12,010 bases of DNA from assembly GCA_028822575.1 (NCBI GenBank), contig JAPKDN010000045.1, forward strand, positions 1 to 12,010. The letters run 5' to 3'. The notes below the pieces were generated by a model. The model was not told the DNA's origin and did no database searches. It saw only the letters and a list, made by a program, of their open reading frames with translations. Shown one piece after another: positions 7,202-12,010 of the stretch (the stretch's first letter is position 1; each line of letters starts with the position of its first letter). This DNA comes from Alphaproteobacteria bacterium. GTDB lineage: Bacteria; Pseudomonadota; Alphaproteobacteria; Thalassobaculales; Thalassobaculaceae. The translations under genes were made by a program, and so were the position numbers.

Positions 7202-8370
7202 AGCTGGTCGATCTGCGCTTGCCAAGTATACCGCGCCATAAGATCGGCTCCAGCGTCGCCGATCGCGCGTGCCTTTTGACGGTCTTGAAAAATCACTTCC
7301 AGCGCGGCGACGACCTCATCAACATCGCTCTCACCCCAGCCTTCAGTCGAGATCTCGGGTTCGTCTAGGGTCACGGGCCGTTGCTTAACGAGGGGGATGC
7401 AAGCGCCATCCTCGATAATGTCCAAATGGCCGGAATTGGCGGAGAGCACACACGGCACACCGCACGCCATCGCCTGCATAGCCATCATATTAGTGCCGCC
7501 TTCGCAACGATTGGGAAACAGCGCCACATCGGCCTCGCGCATAATCTGCGGTAGAATCCAATTTTCCGTCATCTCAAAAATTCTGACACCGTCATTAGTC
7601 AGCCCGACCGACTGTATTAATGCTGGCCAATCGATACCAGTCTCTCCTACGTGATCAAGCATTCTTGGGTGATGGGGGGAGCGGTCGAGTAATTTCACGA
7701 AATACCCCCGAACCATGGGACTGCTCCAAAGGCTGATCAACAATGTCTCCGGATGGCGGACACGAAATCGCTTTACGGCCTCGACGACGATATCCTGCCC
7801 CTTGCGGAACTCCAACTTGCCGCCGGAAAAGATCACGAAGCGGCTCTTTAGATAACCGCGTGGCTCCGCTGGATGAAACAGAGCTGGGTCGACACCCTGG
7901 ATACAGACTTGGGCGTCAGGCACACCGCTTGCGCGTAGTATGTCCCGCGCCCAGGTCGACCCCGCGGTAAGTGTATCGAAAGCGTTATAGATCTCCAGCG
8001 CCTTTGGAAGGATCATTGGGTTTTCAAGAAACACCAGCCCGTGGGTCTGGCTTCCTAGGTAATTCAGGTTAGGGTGCACGAACTGACGCGCGGCGTTATT
8101 GCCCAGCGCTGTCAAAACCGGCACTTTCATATTGACCCGCGAGCTTGGATCCAAGCGTCCCTGCATAGCCTCAATTGCCGCTCGCTTATGGCCCCACAGA
8201 TCGGCCAGCACCGCGCGTTCGATTGGGTCGCCTCCATAGGGCAGCATTTGAGATAGCAGGATCGGTTGGGCTCGACCGGAGACCTTTAGCCGCAGTGCGA
8301 TCTGCAGTCCGAACAAACCCCAGCCAAAATTTGGCCCCAGTTGCCAGGAAATTGCTATTTCTGGTGCCAT
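7180..8370 (-). CDS. GT4-like glycosyltransferase (upstream copy of a tandem pair)
   Basis: This is a paralogue of the next gene on the same strand, also exactly 396 aa when started at the ATG at 8370. That start is favoured because it aligns with the paralogue (MAPEIA...SWQLG) and has AAAGGA upstream. The frame is open to 8481, but the extra 37 codons share nothing with the paralogue. The donor-domain signature FVIFSGGKLEFRKGQD (178-193) and PNRCEGGTN with E290 are identical in both copies, as is the Q299 substitution in AMQAMACG. Differences cluster in residues 71-80, 173-176, 213-220 and 231-240, which suggests divergence in acceptor or donor choice. The gene is transcribed divergently from the PanE-like gene, 163 bases away. 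Its 3' end lies inside a perfect palindrome. Confidence 0.87.
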   Translation of the reverse strand: MAPEIAISWQLGPNFGWGLFGLQIALRLKVSGRAQPILLSQMLPYGGDPIERAVLADLWGHKRAAIEAMQGRLDPSSRVNMKVPVLTALGNNAARQFVHPNLNYLGSQTHGLVFLENPMILPKALEIYNAFDTLTAGSTWARDILRASGVPDAQVCIQGVDPALFHPAEPRGYLKSRFVIFSGGKLEFRKGQDIVVEAVKRFRVRHPETLLISLWSSPMVRGYFVKLLDRSPHHPRMLDHVGETGIDWPALIQSVGLTNDGVRIFEMTENWILPQIMREADVALFPNRCEGGTNMMAMQAMACGVPCVLSANSGHLDIIEDGACIPLVKQRPVTLDEPEISTEGWGESDVDEVVAALEVIFQDRQKARAIGDAGADLMARYTWQAQIDQLASMIGL

Positions 8371-8533
8371 AGACAAATTCCTTTGGACGGCCAATCGGGG
8401 TTGTATCCCGGTGACCCGGGAGCCGCTAGCCTCATATGTGTTGATCCGCTTGGCAAACGCCGCCATGACTTTAACCCACATCGTCGACTGCTATAACGGC
8501 ATACAACCAATCATGATTCGGGGATGGAAAATC
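8371..8533. promoter_or_regulatory. Divergent intergenic region between the glycosyltransferase and PanE-like genes
   Basis: This 163-base gap must hold promoters for both directions. A TATAAC hexamer (8492-8497) could be the -10 element for the rightward gene, but I see no good -35 partner. An inverted repeat, TCCCGG-TGAC-CCGGGA (8406-8421), could be an operator. Both suggestions are weak and rest on pattern alone. Confidence 0.3.
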
Positions 8534-9457
8534 ATGAAGATAGCGATCATTGGATGCGGTGCCATGGGTTCGGTATACGCCGCGCTGCTGGCCGATGCCG
8601 GTAATGAGGTGTGGGCGGTGGATACTTGGCAAGATCATGTCGATGCGATAAATGCCAAAGGCCTGCGCGTCGAGGGAGCCAGTGGAGATCGTACAGTCCC
8701 GCTGAACGCCACCACAATCGCCACGGAGGCCGGTGTGTGCGAATTGATAATCGTCGCGACCAAGGCCAGCGGCGTCGCCGCGGCAGCTAAGGCCGCGAAA
8801 AGCATTGCTGGTCCCAACAGCGTGATCCTGACGATTCAAAACGGCCTTGGCGCCTCGGACCGGATCGCCCAATCCATCGACACCAGCCAAGTCATGATCG
8901 GCGTCGTCGGCGGTTTTGGTGCCTCGATGAAGGCGCCCGGCCATGCCCATCATAATGGTATGCAAATGGTCCGCATCGGCGAGATGAATGGCGGTGTATC
9001 GTCCCGCCTTGAGAAGGTCGTTGACGCATGGAGTGCTGCGGGTTTCACCGCCAAGGGTTATCCAGATATCCATCAGATGATCTGGGAGAAATTAATTTGC
9101 AACGTGACCTATAGCGGCCCATGCGCGCTGATGAACCTGACCATCGGCGAGATCCAGGCCACCCCTGCCGCCTGGTCAATCTCACTGGCCTGCGCGCGGG
9201 AAGCCGACGCCGTCGCGCGCAAACAAGGCATTGCGCTGGGTTTTGATAACGTGGATGAATATGTCCACGACTTCGGCGCCGCCATGCCGGGCGCGCGGCC
9301 ATCGATGCTGCTCGATCACATAGCCTCCAAGGCTTCGGAAATCGATGCGATAAACGGGGCGGTCTCGGTCGAGGCGGCAAAAGTCGGCATGACCGCGCCA
9401 GTCAACGAAACCGTCTCGCAGCTGATTCGAGGCAAGGAATCGGGATTCACTGGATAG
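8534..9457 (+). CDS. Ketopantoate reductase-family NAD(P)H oxidoreductase (PanE/ApbA-like)
   Basis: The 307-aa protein starts with the Rossmann motif GCGAMG (7-12) for NAD(P)H binding. It continues with the family segments VATKASG (74-80) and QNGLG (102-106). Catalytic lysine K186 lies in IWEKLICN, and RPSMLLD...SEIDAINGAV (256-277) contains S257, D261, E269 and N274 of the substrate and C-terminal motif. PanE reduces 2-dehydropantoate to pantoate. Many catabolic-cluster paralogues act on other 2-keto or 2-hydroxy acids, and the damaged amidohydrolase and deacylase next door suggest such a role. I chose the ATG at 8534 because the Rossmann motif follows at once and GGATGGA precedes it. The frame is open from 8411. 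Its TAG stop overlaps the GTG that probably started the amidohydrolase (TAGTG). Confidence 0.87.
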   Translation: MKIAIIGCGAMGSVYAALLADAGNEVWAVDTWQDHVDAINAKGLRVEGASGDRTVPLNATTIATEAGVCELIIVATKASGVAAAAKAAKSIAGPNSVILTIQNGLGASDRIAQSIDTSQVMIGVVGGFGASMKAPGHAHHNGMQMVRIGEMNGGVSSRLEKVVDAWSAAGFTAKGYPDIHQMIWEKLICNVTYSGPCALMNLTIGEIQATPAAWSISLACAREADAVARKQGIALGFDNVDEYVHDFGAAMPGARPSMLLDHIASKASEIDAINGAVSVEAAKVGMTAPVNETVSQLIRGKESGFTG

Positions 9458-10868
9458 TGATATCCGGCGGCGTTGTCGTCACTATGAATCCCAAGCGCCA
9501 AGTAATCGACGACGGCGCAGTGTTGATCAGACACAACCACATCGTCGAAATGGGCCGGAGCAGTTCCCCGCGACACAGGATTTAGAGGTCGTCCATCTCG
9601 ACGCTGCAGGAACGTTGATCCGGTCCGGGCTGATCGATTGCCACGGCCACGCCGGGCACGGATTGATCAAGCCCCTTGGCGTCGGTCGGGATGATCTTTG
9701 GTTGGATGCATTGCCGCGAAGTGTACACCGTCGGCTCGACGCCAGAATTCTGGGAGGCCGAGGCATTTTTGTCGACCGTGGAAAGGCTCAAGGCCCGGGT
9801 AAACACTGGCGTTTCCTATCTCAGAGGTGGCGATAGTATCGTGCGAACCGATGCTTCGGACTACACTGCGGCGAATTGCGTGGCGATCAACACGATTGGC
9901 GCCCATTCAATCGTAGCCGTCAGCCGTAACCGGCCACCCTTCCCCTGGATCCACACCAGCCACGACGGCGACAATTCAGAACAATTGGAGGTTGGTTTTC
10001 AAAACCAATTGGACGTTAGGCAAGCCGTCGTCGGCTCTTGGACCAGCGCCGCTGATGGGCATGTAGGCATCGCGCTGACCTGCCCCGCACACCACCCGAG
10101 CCAAGACCTGTCGGACGGCGTCTCGTCGGCACTGACCCACGACCAAGCCCGAGCCGCCCGCGACCTTGGGTATCGCCTGGGCGTTGGCTTTATCTAGTAC
10201 GGTCATCGCAACGGTAGCATAAAGTAGCGCTAAATTGGGACCTGCTAGCCCCCGATGCCTGTCCGTCCCATTGCGTGGACATCACCAAACAGTAAATCGC
10301 GATCTGCCCCAAAACCGACATACTAATCGTTCACAATCTTAGCGTCGTCACCTCGATAAAGGGTTGTTGCCCTGTGTCAGAGCTTCTGGACGCCGGCGTG
10401 ACCGTGGCGATCGGTCTCGACGGCGCCGCGCCGGACCGGACCGGACCGAAGCTTTGACCAGTTCCAAGACATGCAGTAATGCATATACTACCAGCGCTAC
10501 CATTTCCAAGACGACCAGGTCATGCCGCCGGGTAAGGTTTTGGAAGTGGTAACAATAGACGCGGCCCGGACGATAGGTATGGAAGCGGAAATAGGCTCAT
10601 TGGATGTCGGCAAACAAGCCGACGTGATGCTTCTGGACCTGCGCAAAACGCGCCTGGCACCGGCCAATATGCGCTCTATCGCACCACTTGTTTCGTCAAT
10701 GGCGCTGATATAGATACCACCATCGTCAATGGGCGGATCGTGATGCCAGGACGCGTCACAAAGGCGCTAGACAAGGCCAACATGCAAGCCACCCTGACGA
10801 TCGAACGGTGCGGGCTGTCGCATTTACTCGAAACCCCGGCGACCTTCTCGGCAGGTAGTCTATATTAG
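9457..10868 (+). pseudogene. Decayed amidohydrolase-family gene (metal-dependent deaminase/hydrolase)
   Basis: Pieces of one amidohydrolase of about 470 aa can be read across shifting frames. In order they are: an N-terminal beta-strand region (GGVVVTMNPKR) from GTG 9457; the metal-site segment GLIDCHGHAGH, near 9627-9660; an internal block from EVYTVGSTPEFW (about 9718) to the TAG at 10195-10197; PSHCVD...VHNLSVVTSIKG and ELLDAGVTVAIGLDGAAPD (10251-10436); VMPPGKVLEVVTIDAARTIGM through IGSLDVGKQADVMLLDLRK (10519-10650); and FVNGADIDTTIVNGRIVMPGRV (about 10690-10755) to the TAG at 10866. Frame changes occur near 9554, 9715, 10220-10250, 10431-10448 and 10670, with further stops at 10293-10295 and 10477-10479. 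Order and spacing are intact, so decay is by small lesions, not large deletion. The intact gene would be related to the cytosine deaminase/chlorohydrolase-type amidohydrolases. Exact substrate unknown. Confidence 0.85.
10431..10448 (+). repeat. CCGGA pentanucleotide tandem repeat inside the pseudogene
   Basis: Three full CCGGA units (10431-10445) plus a partial CCG lie in the codons for the metal-site loop GLDGAAPD. Removing two units (10 bases) joins the upstream frame (DGAAPDR) to the downstream frame (SFDQFQDMQ) without a break, so expansion from one to three units explains this frameshift. Replication slippage is the likely cause. Confidence 0.8.
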
Positions 10869-11022
10869 ACTTTCAGCCCTGAAGATGCCTTCATTAATGA
10901 CCACCTAAACAAAAGCGAGATAATGGACGACTAACAATTCATCGGATCAATTAAACCGTTCAATGGGCACTGGATTGTGGCCAAATTAGTGTCTGCCTCC
11001 CCATCCCACAACTTCCGGAATC

Positions 11023-11988
11023 ATGCTCGTGCAAGACCAGGATTATCCCGTCGAGTTGACGGCCCCCGATATCGAACCCTACCGCGCCGGCAATACCGGC
11101 GTTGCATTCGTCACCACCTTCGACAGTGGCAAACGCGGCCCACACGTGATGATCAATGCGGTTACCCACGGCAATGAAATCTGCGGCGCGATCGCGCTGG
11201 ATAAATTATTCAAAGCCAATGTTAGGCCAGAGCGAGGGCGGCTCAGCCTGGGTTTCGTTAACCACATGGCTTATTCGGCATTCAATCCGGCCGACCCCAG
11301 TGCCGCGCGTTTTGTTGATGAGGATTTCAACCGGGTTTGGGTCGAGGAACGGCTGGACGGGCCCGAAGACACAGCAGAGCTTCGGCGAGCTCGGGAACTG
11401 AGGCCGATCTTCGATGATGTCGACCTGTTGCTAGACATCCATTCCATGGGCACCTATTCTAAGGCGTTGATGATCAACAACGGATTGGACAAGGAACGCG
11501 CCTTCGTCCGAGAGGTTAACTTCCCCGCCCATATAATGTGCGGGTCCGGCCATATCGTTGGCAAACGGCTGATCGAATACACGCCGTTCAACGACATCGC
11601 AAATAACAAAGTGGCCCTGCTTGTGGAGTGTGGCCAGCATTGGGGCTCGGCGACAGGGACGGCGGCGATGGATACCTCGCTGCATTTCCTGCGTGCTGCC
11701 GGGACGGTATCCGTCGACTTCATCAACGCGCATCTTTCCCAGGCGGCACGCACGCCGCCCAAGGCTGAAATGTGGGACGTCACCGATGGCATCACCTCCG
11801 TCACGGACCAGTTTGAATTCGTCCAACCCTTCGTCGGCATGGAAGTAATCGACAAGGCCGGCACCGTGATCGCCTATGATGGAGGGCGCGAGGTCGTCAC
11901 TCCCTATGATGATTGCCTGATGATGATGCCGAACCACAAACTTGGCGCCAATGTCCGCAAGCTGCGGCTCTGCCGACGCTCAAGCTGA
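11023..11988 (+). CDS. Succinylglutamate desuccinylase/aspartoacylase-family zinc deacylase
   Basis: The 321-aa protein belongs to the M14-like AstE/AspA family, which removes acyl groups from N-acyl amino acids or related amides. The zinc ligands are H49 and E52 in THGNE and H140 in LDIHSM. The substrate-binding motif is DEDFNRVW (99-106) and the likely catalytic glutamate is E202 in LLVECGQH. A C-terminal beta domain follows (about 248-321). Length is normal for bacterial members. The start is the ATG at 11023, with only a weak GGA upstream, so the exact start is uncertain. The 154 bases before it, after the pseudogene, show no gene. Family members include AstE (arginine catabolism) and DoeB (ectoine catabolism), but sequence alone does not place this one in either pathway. 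Confidence 0.87.
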   Translation: MLVQDQDYPVELTAPDIEPYRAGNTGVAFVTTFDSGKRGPHVMINAVTHGNEICGAIALDKLFKANVRPERGRLSLGFVNHMAYSAFNPADPSAARFVDEDFNRVWVEERLDGPEDTAELRRARELRPIFDDVDLLLDIHSMGTYSKALMINNGLDKERAFVREVNFPAHIMCGSGHIVGKRLIEYTPFNDIANNKVALLVECGQHWGSATGTAAMDTSLHFLRAAGTVSVDFINAHLSQAARTPPKAEMWDVTDGITSVTDQFEFVQPFVGMEVIDKAGTVIAYDGGREVVTPYDDCLMMMPNHKLGANVRKLRLCRRSS

Positions 11989-12004
11989 ACAAAAATCGCG
12001 AGGA

Positions 12005-12010
12005 ATGACC
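12005..12010 (+). CDS. Possible start of a further gene, cut by the window edge
   Basis: ATGACC ends the window, 16 bases after the deacylase stop, and GAGGA lies directly before it. The spacing is shorter than normal for a ribosome binding site, so this is only a hint that the + strand gene group continues to the right. Confidence 0.2.

Noticed and set aside
8411..8533. An N-terminal extension of the PanE-like protein, giving 348 aa.
   Set aside because: The Rossmann motif must lie close to the true start, and the ATG at 8534 has a suitable ribosome binding site.
9992..10008. A perfect inverted repeat of 8-bp arms around a single C, within the amidohydrolase pseudogene.
   Set aside because: It falls in codons that still read as normal amidohydrolase residues (VGFQNQL) and has no T-tract, so it is most likely chance.
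9676..10197. A separate hypothetical gene of 173 codons.
   Set aside because: It is one in-frame fragment of the amidohydrolase pseudogene, continuous in order with fragments before and after it.

Overview
The window looks like a GC-rich alphaproteobacterial chromosome segment, probably from a marine or soil Rhodospirillales-like lineage. I infer this from codon use, the DctPQM-type TRAP transporter, and the mix of catabolic oxidoreductases and hydrolases. No rRNA, tRNA, CRISPR array, phage gene or transposase is visible. No part of it can be called a new defence or mobile system with confidence.

Left part (1-3372, + strand): a complete TRAP transporter operon in the order dctP (periplasmic binding protein), dctQ (small membrane subunit), dctM (large membrane subunit). 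A strong hairpin with a T-tract lies between dctP and dctQ, dctQ and dctM overlap by 4 bases, and a perfect 11-bp hairpin terminator closes the operon. A match to the FadR/GntR operator consensus lies upstream.

Middle (3404-4947, + strand): a small GFA-family zinc protein, then a HAD-superfamily phosphatase with an apparent signal peptide. These converge on three minus-strand genes (8370 down to 4976): two tandem GT4-like glycosyltransferases of exactly equal length (396 aa, about 65% identical and gap-free by my hand count) and a nitroreductase. A perfect 38-bp palindrome is centred on the junction between the last sense codon and the stop codon of the upstream glycosyltransferase.

Right part (8534-12010, + strand): a ketopantoate reductase-family (PanE/ApbA) gene is followed directly by a badly damaged amidohydrolase pseudogene (9457-10868) with several frameshifts and stops. 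One frameshift coincides with a three-copy CCGGA tandem repeat. An intact succinylglutamate desuccinylase/aspartoacylase-family gene comes next, and the window ends at a possible next start codon. The PanE-like, amidohydrolase and deacylase genes look like the remains of a small catabolic cluster in which one step has been lost. The TRAP transporter could import a carboxylated substrate for such a pathway, but nothing in the sequence proves that link.
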